Positions 1 through 7,774 of a stretch of 29,149 nucleotides of DNA are shown piece by piece (position 1 is the first letter of the stretch; the number at the start of each line of letters is the position of its first letter). The position numbers and the translations under genes were made by a program. Where the stretch lies: positions 1-29,149 of IMG/VR virus record IMGVR_UViG_3300032073_000164. One strand, written 5' to 3'. Under the pieces are notes generated by a model. The model saw nothing but the letters and a program-made list of their open reading frames with translations, did no database searches and was not told the DNA's origin. The DNA comes from a virus.

Positions 1-465
1 GGCCGATCATAGGTCATATGGAATGTGCTACCTTAAGAATAGACGATCTGGATTCTCATTTATGGCGTCCGGGGAGTGCGTTAATATGGCAACCATATCA
101 AGCGACTCTAGGTTTGGAATATTATCAAAGTCTGGACCTGATGCGAAGAAGATGTTTACAGACAAGGTGGTACCGATATCGGTTAATTACCCCTTCTTTT
201 TCAAGCCGATACAGGACGGTATGGACAGGCCAAAGACAGAACTCGCGTATCGCGTCCCCGCGACGAAATATACGCGTAAGAAACTCGAGAATAACGAGAC
301 GCTACGTGAACTCGACGGGCTCGACACCACGATCGACTGGAAAAACACGGGCGACAACTCGTATGACGGTGAGAAACTCAAACTCCTCGTCCACGATGAG
401 AGCGGCAAATGGGAACGCCCGACGAACATCCTTAACAACTGGAGGGTCACGAAAACCTGCTTACG
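1..465. other. GC-elevated, codon-shifted patch inside the terminase gene
   Basis: Counted by 60-base rows, G+C is 42, 48, 42, 47, 52, 58, 55 and 43 percent for 1-480, then 33, 40 and 30 percent for 481-660. Codons change at the same place. Upstream, leucine is mostly CTC, and ACG, GAC, ATC and CGC/CGT are common; from about 460 onward TTA, AGA, ATA and GAT dominate as in the rest of the window. The switch falls between Walker B and the GSTSN motif without breaking the frame. It may be a recombination or gene-conversion tract; a chimeric assembly cannot be excluded. Confidence 0.8.
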
Positions 466-1720
466 ATTAGGTAGTAGAATTATAGGTAAGTGTATGATGG
501 GTTCAACTAGTAACTCATTAGATAAAGGTGGAGACAATTTTAAAAAACTATACAATGACTCAGACATTACGCAACGAAACGCGAATGGACAAACTCGCTC
601 TGGATTATATAGCTTGTTTATACCTATGGAATGGAATTACGAAGGATACATTGATTCTTATGGATTACCTGTCTTCGACACGCCTAAAAAACCAGTTGAA
701 GGACCGCAAAGTGAGATAATAGATTTAGGTGTAATAGAATATTGGGATAACGAAGTAGAAGGATTAAAACAAGATCAAGATGCTTTAAATGAGTTTTATA
801 GACAGTTTCCACGCACTGAAAAGCACGCATTTAGAGATGAGTCAAAAGAATCTTTATTTAATCTAACTAAAATTTATGAGCAAATAGATTTTAATGAAGA
901 CATGCGTAATTCTATAAATATTACGCAGGGTAGTTTTCAATGGGAAAATGCAGAACAAGATACAAAAGTTATATTTGTTCCTAACAAAAATGGTAGATTT
1001 AAGGTAAGTTGGGTACCGCCGTTTCACTTGCAAAACAAACGTTATAAAAAAAATGGCACTAATTATCCAGGTAATGATTTTATGGGTGCATTTGGATGTG
1101 ATCCATACGACATATCAGGTACAGTAGATAAAAGAGGTTCTAAAGGATCTTTACACGGTCTTACAAAGTTTTCAATGGAAGACGTACCGCCTAACCACTT
1201 CTTTTTAGAGTATATAGCTAGACCTCAAACAGCTGAAACATTTTTTGAAGATGTACTTATGGCGTGTATTTTTTATGGCATGCCAATATTAGCAGAAAAT
1301 AATAAACCAAGATTATTATATTATTTTAAAAAAAGAGGTTACAGAGGTTTTTCAATGAACAGGCCTGATAGAAGATATAATAAACTTTCTATAACAGAAA
1401 GAGAATTAGGAGGTATACCAAACTCAAGTGAAGACATAAAGCAAGCGCATGCGTCAGCTATTGAAACCTACATAGAAACATTTGTAGGACTAAAAGAATC
1501 GGGTTATGGTGATATGTATTTTCAAAGAACACTAGAAGATTGGGCTAAATTCAATATAAACAATAGAACAAAACACGATGCTTCTATTAGTTCTGGTTTA
1601 GCTTTAATGGCTTGTAACAAGCATAGATATTCTCCAGTAAACAAAATTAAATTAGAACCTGTAGATCTTGGAATAAAAAGATATGATAACAGGGGTAATT
1701 CATCAAAAATAATAAGTTAA
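2..1720 (+). CDS. terL: Terminase large subunit (DNA-packaging ATPase/nuclease), 5' end missing
   Basis: This is the motor that drives DNA into the procapsid and cuts the concatemer. The reading frame is open to the left edge, so the N-terminus lies outside and no start is assigned; ATG 23 is internal. Near the edge is a deviant Walker A-like motif, KNRRSGFSF (35-61), of the R-x-x-G-[FY]-S type seen in many large terminases. Walker B is LLVHDESGKW (Asp-Glu at 395-400), and a coupling motif GSTSN follows. The RNase H-like nuclease has candidate metal-binding acidic residues in FGCDPYD (Asp near 1100), ILAENNK (Glu near 1295) and KHDASISSG (Asp near 1577). The stop abuts the portal ATG directly, so the two are probably co-transcribed. 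The first ~465 bases have much higher G+C and different codons from the rest, but the frame is intact across the junction. The identification is firm. Confidence 0.95.
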   Translation, partial: ADHRSYGMCYLKNRRSGFSFMASGECVNMATISSDSRFGILSKSGPDAKKMFTDKVVPISVNYPFFFKPIQDGMDRPKTELAYRVPATKYTRKKLENNETLRELDGLDTTIDWKNTGDNSYDGEKLKLLVHDESGKWERPTNILNNWRVTKTCLRLGSRIIGKCMMGSTSNSLDKGGDNFKKLYNDSDITQRNANGQTRSGLYSLFIPMEWNYEGYIDSYGLPVFDTPKKPVEGPQSEIIDLGVIEYWDNEVEGLKQDQDALNEFYRQFPRTEKHAFRDESKESLFNLTKIYEQIDFNEDMRNSINITQGSFQWENAEQDTKVIFVPNKNGRFKVSWVPPFHLQNKRYKKNGTNYPGNDFMGAFGCDPYDISGTVDKRGSKGSLHGLTKFSMEDVPPNHFFLEYIARPQTAETFFEDVLMACIFYGMPILAENNKPRLLYYFKKRGYRGFSMNRPDRRYNKLSITERELGGIPNSSEDIKQAHASAIETYIETFVGLKESGYGDMYFQRTLEDWAKFNINNRTKHDASISSGLALMACNKHRYSPVNKIKLEPVDLGIKRYDNRGNSSKIIS

Positions 1721-4108
1721 ATGAATATATATACTAACTCAAATAGCGCTTTTCCAAGTCAAGTCGTAAGCGATGCTGAAAAAGCAAGTTTGGAATACGG
1801 CAGCCAAGTTGCTATGGCTATTGAATATGAGTGGTTTAAATCAGGTAGAACTAGCGGTAATAGATACTTAACTAACTGGAATAACTTTAACACGCTAAGA
1901 TTATACGCTCGAGGAGAGCAGCCTATACAAAAATATAAAGATGAATTATCTATTAATGGTGATTTGTCTTATCTTAATTTAGACTGGAAGCCAGTTCCTA
2001 TATTGTCTAAATTTGTAGACATAGTAGTTAATGGTATATCACAAAGAGCTTATGAAATAAAAGCATACGCGCAAGATCCTAGTTCCATTAAAAAAAGAAC
2101 TTCTTACGCTTCTAAGATATATGAAGATATGCTTGCTAAAGATTATATAGAAAATATAAAGCAAGTTCTTGGTATTGATTTATATCAAACACCAAATCCT
2201 GATTTGATACCAGAAACTCAAGAAGAGCTTGAACTTCACATGCAGCTTAGTTATAAGCAGTCAGTAGAAATAGCAGAAGAAGAAGCTATAACAACTGTTT
2301 TTGCTCAAAACAAATATGATCTTATCCGTAGAAGATTAAATATGGATTTAACAGTATGCGGTATTGCTGTTAGTAAAACAAGTTTTAATACCGCAAATGG
2401 TATTACTGTTGATTATGTAGATCCTGCCTACATGGTATATTCATACACAGAAGATCCTAATTTTCAAGACATATATTATGTAGGCGAAGTTAAGTCTATA
2501 ACAATACCAGAACTTAAAAAAGAATTTCCACATATATCTAACGAAGAACTTGAGCGTATACAGAAAATGCCTGGAAACAGGCAATATGTTACTGGTTATA
2601 ATGGTTATGATGAAAACACTGTTCAGATTATGTACTTTGATTATAAGACATATCATAATCAGGTGTTTAAAATAAAACAAACTGACCAAGGGTTGTTAAA
2701 GGCTATTGAAAAGCCAGATACATTCAATCCTCCAGAAAATGATAATTTTGAAAGAGTTTCAAGATCTATAGAGGTTTTATACACCGGGGCTAAAGTCCTA
2801 GGCACAGACACTATGCTTAAATGGGAATTAGCAGAAAACATGTCAAGACCTTATGCGGATACTACTAAAGTAGAAATGAATTATTCTATTTGTGCACCAA
2901 GAATGTACAAAGGAAGAATTGACTCTTTAGTTAGCAAATGTATTGGCTTTGCTGATATGATACAACTAACTCATTTAAAGCTTCAACAAGTTTTATCTAG
3001 AATAGTACCTGATGGTGTTTATTTAGATATGGACGGCCTAGCAGAAGTAGACTTAGGTAACGGTACTAATTACAACCCAGCCGAAGCATTGAATATGTAT
3101 TTTCAAACAGGTTCTATAGTTGGTAGATCTCTTACTCAAGATGGTGAAGTAAATAGAGGAAAAGTACCTATACAGGAATTACAAAGCAGTAATGGTGGTG
3201 CTAAAATATCTAGTTTAATTAATACTTATCAGTATTATTTACAAATGATACGTGATGTAACAGGGCTTAACGAAGCTAGAGACGGTAGTTTGCCTGATCG
3301 CAATACATTAGTAGGATTACAGAAATTAGCGGCTAGCGCGTCAAATACAGCTACTAAGCATATAAATCAATCTAGTTTATATATAACTCTTAAAATAGCA
3401 GAAAATATTTCACTAAAAATAGCGGATGCTTTAGAGTTTCCTTTAACAGCTGAATCTCTTAAAAATTCAATATCTTCGTTTAATACACAGACTTTAGAGC
3501 AAATAAGCGCTTTAAACTTGCATGACTTTGGTATATTTTTAGAATTAGAACCAGATGAAGAAGAACAAGCTAAGCTTGAGCAAAACATACAAATTGCATT
3601 GCAAAATAATGGTATTGATTTAGATGATGCTATTGATGTAAGACAAATAAAAAATCTTAAACTTGCTAATCAAATGCTTAAAATAAAACGTAAGCGTAAG
3701 CAAAAGCAAGACATGGAAATTCAACAGTCTAATATACAAGCTCAAGCGGCTGCTCAAGCTGAAACCGCTGAGAAAACAGCTATGGCTGAAGTTCAGAAAC
3801 AAGAAGCTATAAGCGGTTCCAAGGTACAATACGAGCAAGCTAGAACTCAAATGGAAATTCAAAAAATGGAAATACAGTCTCAGCTTGATCAACAAAAAAT
3901 GCAAATGCAGCATCAGTTTGATATGCAATTAAAACAAGCTGAAATACAGAATCAACAACAAAAAGAACAAGAAAAAGAAAATAGAAAAGATAAGCGTATA
4001 CAAATGGAAGGTACGCAGCAAAGCGAAATGATAAGCCAAAGAAATAATGATGGTTTACCAATTAACTTTGAAAACCAGTCAGAAGCTGGTATGAACGCAT
4101 TTATGTAA
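1721..4108 (+). CDS. Portal protein
   Basis: This 795-residue protein should form the dodecameric ring at one capsid vertex through which DNA enters and leaves, and on which the tail is built. The N-terminal part has the pattern LYARGEQPIQKYKDEL and then LNLDWKPVPILSKFVDIVVN, which I recognise from portals of Bacteroidetes podoviruses. The middle carries mixed helical and beta sequence with the segment DVTGLNEARDGSLPDRNTLV before the C-terminal helices. Residues about 653-760 are an extraordinarily glutamine- and lysine-rich coiled coil, consistent with the long helical barrel or crown that projects into the capsid in podoviral portals. The gene sits directly after terminase (the ATG follows the TAA with no gap) and before the scaffold and capsid genes, the classical order. 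There is no Shine-Dalgarno before the ATG. The length is large but normal for this portal class. Confidence 0.9.
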   Translation: MNIYTNSNSAFPSQVVSDAEKASLEYGSQVAMAIEYEWFKSGRTSGNRYLTNWNNFNTLRLYARGEQPIQKYKDELSINGDLSYLNLDWKPVPILSKFVDIVVNGISQRAYEIKAYAQDPSSIKKRTSYASKIYEDMLAKDYIENIKQVLGIDLYQTPNPDLIPETQEELELHMQLSYKQSVEIAEEEAITTVFAQNKYDLIRRRLNMDLTVCGIAVSKTSFNTANGITVDYVDPAYMVYSYTEDPNFQDIYYVGEVKSITIPELKKEFPHISNEELERIQKMPGNRQYVTGYNGYDENTVQIMYFDYKTYHNQVFKIKQTDQGLLKAIEKPDTFNPPENDNFERVSRSIEVLYTGAKVLGTDTMLKWELAENMSRPYADTTKVEMNYSICAPRMYKGRIDSLVSKCIGFADMIQLTHLKLQQVLSRIVPDGVYLDMDGLAEVDLGNGTNYNPAEALNMYFQTGSIVGRSLTQDGEVNRGKVPIQELQSSNGGAKISSLINTYQYYLQMIRDVTGLNEARDGSLPDRNTLVGLQKLAASASNTATKHINQSSLYITLKIAENISLKIADALEFPLTAESLKNSISSFNTQTLEQISALNLHDFGIFLELEPDEEEQAKLEQNIQIALQNNGIDLDDAIDVRQIKNLKLANQMLKIKRKRKQKQDMEIQQSNIQAQAAAQAETAEKTAMAEVQKQEAISGSKVQYEQARTQMEIQKMEIQSQLDQQKMQMQHQFDMQLKQAEIQNQQQKEQEKENRKDKRIQMEGTQQSEMISQRNNDGLPINFENQSEAGMNAFM

Positions 4109-4122
4109 ATGTTTATTTAATT

Positions 4123-4140
4123 ATTTAATTATATTATATT
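4123..4140 (+). promoter_or_regulatory. A/T-only leader before the scaffold gene, copy 1
   Basis: The 18 bases before ATG 4141 (ATTTAATTATATTATATT) match 16 of 18 with the bases before ATG 6887. The match abuts the start codon in both cases, so it may be a translation-initiation leader or the end of a promoter. Low-complexity A/T sequence could match by chance, hence the modest confidence. Confidence 0.35.
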
Positions 4141-5349
4141 ATGTCAGAAGTAAAAACAAATGAACCTGTTAAGCAGGAAGGTGAGTTTAAATTAAAAACA
4201 AAAAAGAAAACACCTAAAAAATTAAACGAAACTAAGGATAATGTTACTAAAGTAAATATAAATCCTAAAGAACCTTTAGTTGAATTAGAACCAGAGGTTA
4301 AAAAAGTAGTAATAAAAAAAGAAGAACAAGATGCCATTCAAGTCGGAGAAACAAAGGAGGTATCTGTGGAAGAACCATCCGGAGATAGCACAGAGGTGGG
4401 AAAACCTGTACAAGAGTCCAACGAGACTACTGAAGGGTTTTCTCCGATCCAAGAAGTAACAGAAGCTGAAGTTAAACAAGTTGAAGCAGAAGTTAAAGAA
4501 GCTATAAGAGATGAAAAAGTATTAGGCAAACCATTGCCAGAGAATATTGAAAAGCTAGTTTCTTTTATGGAAGAAACAGGTGGCACAATAGAAGATTATA
4601 CTCGTTTAAATGCTGATTACAGTAATGTAGACGACAAAACTCTAATTAAAGAGTATTACAAAAAAAATAAACCCTATTTAGATTCTGAAGATCTTGATCT
4701 TTTATTAGAAGATTTTGACTACGATGAAGACATCGATGAAGAAAGGGATATACGCAAAAAGAAACTTGCGTTTAAAGAAGAAGTTGCGAAAGCCAAGAGC
4801 TTTTTAGAGGAAACTAAGAGTAAGTATTACGACGAGATCAAGTTGAGACCGGGCGTTACTCAGGAACAACAAAAAGCTATGGATTTTTTCAATAGATACA
4901 ATAAGGAGCAAGAACAAGCTGAGCAACAGCATCAAATGTTTAAAGATAGTACAAAAAAGCTTTTTAGCGATGATTTCAAAGGTTTTGATATCAGTGTTGG
5001 TGAAAAGAAATATAAGTATAATATTCAAAATGTTGATAAAGTTGCAGAGAGCCAGTCTAATATAACAAACCTCGTTGGGAAGTTCCTAGACGAAAATGGT
5101 AATGTTCAAGACGTTAATGGTTATCACAAGGCTATTTATGCTGCTGAAAACGTAGATAAGATTGCCGCTCATTTTTATGAGCAAGGAAAAGCAGACGCTG
5201 TAAAAGATGTTATAAACAAATCAAAAAACCTGAGTGACACTAAAGCTAGAACTACTCAAGGTGATGTGTTTATTAATGGATTTAAAGTTAAAGCTATTTC
5301 AGGCGCTGATTCTACAAAACTAAAAATTAAAACAAAAAAATTTAACTAA
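4141..5349 (+). CDS. Scaffold-like head assembly protein
   Basis: This is a 402-residue, very charged protein without a recognised fold. Residues 1-110 are disordered, with alternating Lys/Thr and Glu/Val runs. Residues about 140-215 are acidic helix (LDLLLEDFDYDEDIDEERDI), followed by a likely coiled coil (FKEEVAKAKSFLEETKSKYY) and a Gln-rich helix near 250-270. The C-terminus is short and basic (STKLKIKTKKFN), as expected for a scaffold's capsid-binding tail. Its place between the portal and the major capsid gene, its helical acidic composition and its size fit a scaffolding protein, which would guide capsid assembly and leave the mature head. This is inferred from context and composition, not from a conserved domain. 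Bases 4331-4450 have raised G+C and contain a strong Shine-Dalgarno (4353-4360) five bases before an in-frame GTG (4366), which could give a 327-residue shorter form. Confidence 0.7.
   Translation: MSEVKTNEPVKQEGEFKLKTKKKTPKKLNETKDNVTKVNINPKEPLVELEPEVKKVVIKKEEQDAIQVGETKEVSVEEPSGDSTEVGKPVQESNETTEGFSPIQEVTEAEVKQVEAEVKEAIRDEKVLGKPLPENIEKLVSFMEETGGTIEDYTRLNADYSNVDDKTLIKEYYKKNKPYLDSEDLDLLLEDFDYDEDIDEERDIRKKKLAFKEEVAKAKSFLEETKSKYYDEIKLRPGVTQEQQKAMDFFNRYNKEQEQAEQQHQMFKDSTKKLFSDDFKGFDISVGEKKYKYNIQNVDKVAESQSNITNLVGKFLDENGNVQDVNGYHKAIYAAENVDKIAAHFYEQGKADAVKDVINKSKNLSDTKARTTQGDVFINGFKVKAISGADSTKLKIKTKKFN
4353..4368 (+). promoter_or_regulatory. Strong Shine-Dalgarno before an in-frame internal GTG
   Basis: AAAGGAGG at 4353-4360 is followed after five bases by GTG at 4366, in the same frame as the scaffold-like gene. 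It is the only strong ribosome-binding sequence seen in the window. It could start a nested C-terminal product, or be a chance result of the Lys-Glu-Val codons. No product is proven. Confidence 0.35.
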
Positions 5350-5365
5350 TTAAAAATTATTAATT

Positions 5366-6814
5366 ATGAGTTTAACTCCTCAATTTGGTAAAATTGTTCC
5401 ATCTCAAAGTCAAGAGTTATTGAACAGTAATTACCTACAATTTGACAGTACTGCAGGTGGTGCGTATGATGCTGAAAAAACAAGCACTTTCGCGCAACAG
5501 TACTTACCTGAAATTTATGAACAAGAAGTAGAGCGTTATGGAAACAGAACGTTATCTGGATTCTTAAGAATGGTTGGCGCTGAAATGCCAATGACATCTG
5601 ATCAAGTAATTTGGTCTGAACAAAATAGATTACACATTGCATATGATGGGTGTACTTTACCAGGTGGCGCTCCTCAGTTAACTATTAAAGTTAACAACGT
5701 AGCAGGTACAACAAACGTTATTTCACCTAGAGCTACTGTTGTTGTTTTAGATCCAGCTACTGGTCTTGAAGAAAAATGTTTGGTAACTGACTCTAATACT
5801 ACAACTGGTGTTATTACTGTACAACCTTATATAGCTGCTAATCTTAATGCTTTTACAGCTACAGGATTAAAAGTATTTGTATACGGTTCTGAATATGCGA
5901 AAGGTGGCGATGTAACAAACGCTATTGCTGGTGCTAATGCTGGCACTTCTTACGTTAGTGTTGAACCTACTTTTACTCAATTTGCTAACTCACCAATTAT
6001 ACTTAAAAGTAAGTATGTAGTATCAGGATCTGATATGGCTCAAATTGGTTGGGTTGAAGTTGCTACTGAAGATGGTGCTTCTGGATATTTATGGTATTTA
6101 AAAGCTGAGTCTGAAACAAGACTACGTTTTGAAGATTACTTAGAAATGTCTATGGTAGAAGCTGAAAAAGCAACTGGCGCTGCTGCAGCTTCTGCAAATG
6201 GTAGTGAAGGTTTGTTTGCTGCTATCAATGATCGTGGTAATGTACAAGTAGGATTTACAGCTGCTGCTGGACTTGACGACTTTGATGCTATCTTGAAAAA
6301 CTTAGATACTCAAGGTGCTATTGAAGAAAACATGTTATTCTTACAAAGACAAACTGCTCTTGACTTTGATGACATGCTAGCTTCTATTTCTGGTGGTGCT
6401 GCTGGCGGTACTGCTTTTGGATTATTTGAAAACTCAGAAGAAATGGCTTTAAATCTTGGATTTAGCGGTTTTAGAAGAGGTTCTTATGATTTCTACAAAA
6501 CTGATTGGAAATACTTAAATGATGCTTCAACTCGTGGCGCTATCGATGGAATCAACTCTATTGAAGGTGTATTAGTACCTGCTGGAACATCAACTGTTTA
6601 CGATCAAATTTTAGGAACTAACATCCGTAGACCTTTCTTACACGTACGTTATAGAGCTTCACAAGCTGACGACAGAAGAATGAAGTCTTGGTTAACTGGT
6701 TCTGCTGGTGGTGCATTTACATCTACTCTTGATGCTATGGAAGTAAACTTCCTATCTGAAAGATGTTTAGTTGTACAAGCTGCTAACAACTTTGTATTAT
6801 TCAAAGGAGTGTAA
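5366..6814 (+). CDS. Major capsid protein (HK97-fold type)
   Basis: This 482-residue protein most likely forms the icosahedral shell. It follows the portal and scaffold genes. The N-terminal arm contains FAQQYLPEIYEQEVERYGNR, a typical start of capsid proteins from Bacteroidetes podoviruses. The middle has long beta stretches (residues about 105-200) that could be an inserted beta domain. Further on are the spine-helix-like segment SETRLRFEDYLEMSMVEAEK and the C-terminal axial-domain-like IRRPFLHVRYRASQADDRRM. Alanine, glycine and threonine are frequent and codon choice is regular, as in a highly expressed protein. The gene ends just before a strong hairpin terminator, which would let the capsid message end separately. 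The start has no Shine-Dalgarno, only an A/T leader. HK97 fold is expected from the family and gene order; I cannot verify it structurally here. Confidence 0.9.
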   Translation: MSLTPQFGKIVPSQSQELLNSNYLQFDSTAGGAYDAEKTSTFAQQYLPEIYEQEVERYGNRTLSGFLRMVGAEMPMTSDQVIWSEQNRLHIAYDGCTLPGGAPQLTIKVNNVAGTTNVISPRATVVVLDPATGLEEKCLVTDSNTTTGVITVQPYIAANLNAFTATGLKVFVYGSEYAKGGDVTNAIAGANAGTSYVSVEPTFTQFANSPIILKSKYVVSGSDMAQIGWVEVATEDGASGYLWYLKAESETRLRFEDYLEMSMVEAEKATGAAAASANGSEGLFAAINDRGNVQVGFTAAAGLDDFDAILKNLDTQGAIEENMLFLQRQTALDFDDMLASISGGAAGGTAFGLFENSEEMALNLGFSGFRRGSYDFYKTDWKYLNDASTRGAIDGINSIEGVLVPAGTSTVYDQILGTNIRRPFLHVRYRASQADDRRMKSWLTGSAGGAFTSTLDAMEVNFLSERCLVVQAANNFVLFKGV

Positions 6815-6831
6815 TCACTCAAAACTAATAT

Positions 6832-6862
6832 ACATCCCGTCTTCGGGCGGGATGTTTATTTT
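6832..6862 (+). terminator. Rho-independent terminator after the major capsid gene
   Basis: ACATCCCG (6832-6839) pairs exactly with CGGGATGT (6848-6855). A T-G wobble and a C-G pair extend the stem to ten pairs, closed by a C(TTCG)G tetraloop, one of the most stable RNA loops. A T-rich run (TTTATTTT) follows. It lies 17 bases after the capsid stop. Confidence 0.92.
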
Positions 6863-6868
6863 ATAACT

Positions 6869-6886
6869 ATTTAATTTTATTATATC
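6869..6886 (+). promoter_or_regulatory. A/T-only leader before the 275-residue gene, copy 2
   Basis: ATTTAATTTTATTATATC ends immediately before ATG 6887 and matches 16 of 18 with the leader before ATG 4141. It follows the capsid terminator closely, so a promoter would have to overlap it or lie at the hairpin. Confidence 0.35.
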
Positions 6887-7714
6887 ATGGCTAAAAAAGC
6901 TCAAGCAGAAAATGTTGAGGTTGCAACTCAAGAAGCAGAAGTAAAAACTGCTACAAAAAAACAAATAAAAAAAGTTAAACCAGAATGGGAAATTAAAGAT
7001 AGAATTTATTATTTAAAAGGTAATAAATCTCCTCTTACTTTCACAATACCTGGAAAGCATACTAAAAAACACGCGTTACTTTATTTTGATGAAAAAACAG
7101 GTAAGCAAAGAGAAATTAGATATGCCACTAATCAAGATTCACCTTTAGTAGACGAACAAAAAGGTGAAGCAACTTTAGGTCACATTATATTTAGAGATGG
7201 TGATTTAAAAGTTCCTAAACAAAAACAAAATTTACAAAAACTGCTTTCTTTATATCACCCTTTAAAAGGTAAAATGTATGAAGAGTTTAGCGCTGTAAAA
7301 GAAGCTTCTGATGATTTAGATATTTTAGATCTTCAAATTGATGCTTTAAATGCGGCTAGAAATATGGATATAGATCAAGCAGAAGCTATATTGAGAGTTG
7401 AAAAAGGTTCTGAAGTAAATAGTATGAGTTCTAAAGAACTTAAAAGAGATTTACTTATATTTGCAAAAAATAATCCTGGATTATTTATTAATTTAGCAAA
7501 TGATGATAATGTTCAATTGAGAAACATGGCTATTAGAGCTCAAGAAGCTGGTATAATTAATTTATCTCAAGATCAAAGAACATTTACTTGGGGATCAAAC
7601 GATAGAAAATTAATGAACGTGCCTTTTGACGAAAACCCTTACTCAGCATTTGCTGCTTTCTTAAAAACAGACGAAGGTGTTGAGATCTATAAATCTATAG
7701 ATAAAAAACTATAA
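6887..7714 (+). CDS. Unrecognised protein next to the major capsid gene
   Basis: This 275-residue soluble protein has no catalytic motif that I recognise. Residues 1-35 are lysine- and alanine-rich and probably disordered. Residues about 35-120 are a compact beta-rich region beginning WEIKDRIYYLKGNKSPLTF and including ATLGHIIFRDGDLKVPK. Residues about 120-215 are helical. The C-terminus contains the TWGSNDRKLMNVPFDENP segment and ends in a charged helix. It sits alone between two hairpin terminators, right after the capsid gene, so it may be dosed separately from the tail genes. I recall similar proteins at this position in Bacteroidetes phages, annotated only as structural or hypothetical. 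A capsid-decorating, internal cargo or head-completion role is possible, but nothing in the sequence decides it. Confidence 0.8.
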   Translation: MAKKAQAENVEVATQEAEVKTATKKQIKKVKPEWEIKDRIYYLKGNKSPLTFTIPGKHTKKHALLYFDEKTGKQREIRYATNQDSPLVDEQKGEATLGHIIFRDGDLKVPKQKQNLQKLLSLYHPLKGKMYEEFSAVKEASDDLDILDLQIDALNAARNMDIDQAEAILRVEKGSEVNSMSSKELKRDLLIFAKNNPGLFINLANDDNVQLRNMAIRAQEAGIINLSQDQRTFTWGSNDRKLMNVPFDENPYSAFAAFLKTDEGVEIYKSIDKKL

Positions 7715-7723
7715 AAACAAGTG

Positions 7724-7760
7724 ATACTAGTATAGGCGGTTTCGGCCGCCTTTATAGTAT
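7724..7760 (+). terminator. Hairpin terminator after the 275-residue gene
   Basis: AGGCGG (7734-7739) pairs with CCGCCT (7746-7751) around a TTTCGG loop. The arms ATACTA (7724-7729) and TAGTAT (7755-7760) lengthen the stem, interrupted by a bulge and a mismatch. The T tract (TTTAT) is short, so termination may be partial; it could also act as an mRNA-end stabiliser. Confidence 0.75.
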
Positions 7761-7774
7761 AATAAAAAATTAAT

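Noticed and set aside
18-470. A 150-codon open frame overlapping the start of the terminase in another frame
   Set aside because: It is Arg/Ser/Thr-rich without any fold-like pattern and exists only because the GC-rich patch has few stops; it ends where the GC-rich patch ends, while the terminase frame carries clear motifs.
187-567. Reverse-strand 126-codon open frame
   Set aside because: It mirrors the GC-rich terminase patch, has a Ser/Leu-rich shadow composition, and all genes in the window run on the + strand.
3620-4061. Reverse-strand open frames rich in Leu, Phe and His, resembling membrane proteins
   Set aside because: They are complements of the Gln/Lys-rich portal coiled coil; hydrophobicity follows from reading CAA/AAA codons backwards.
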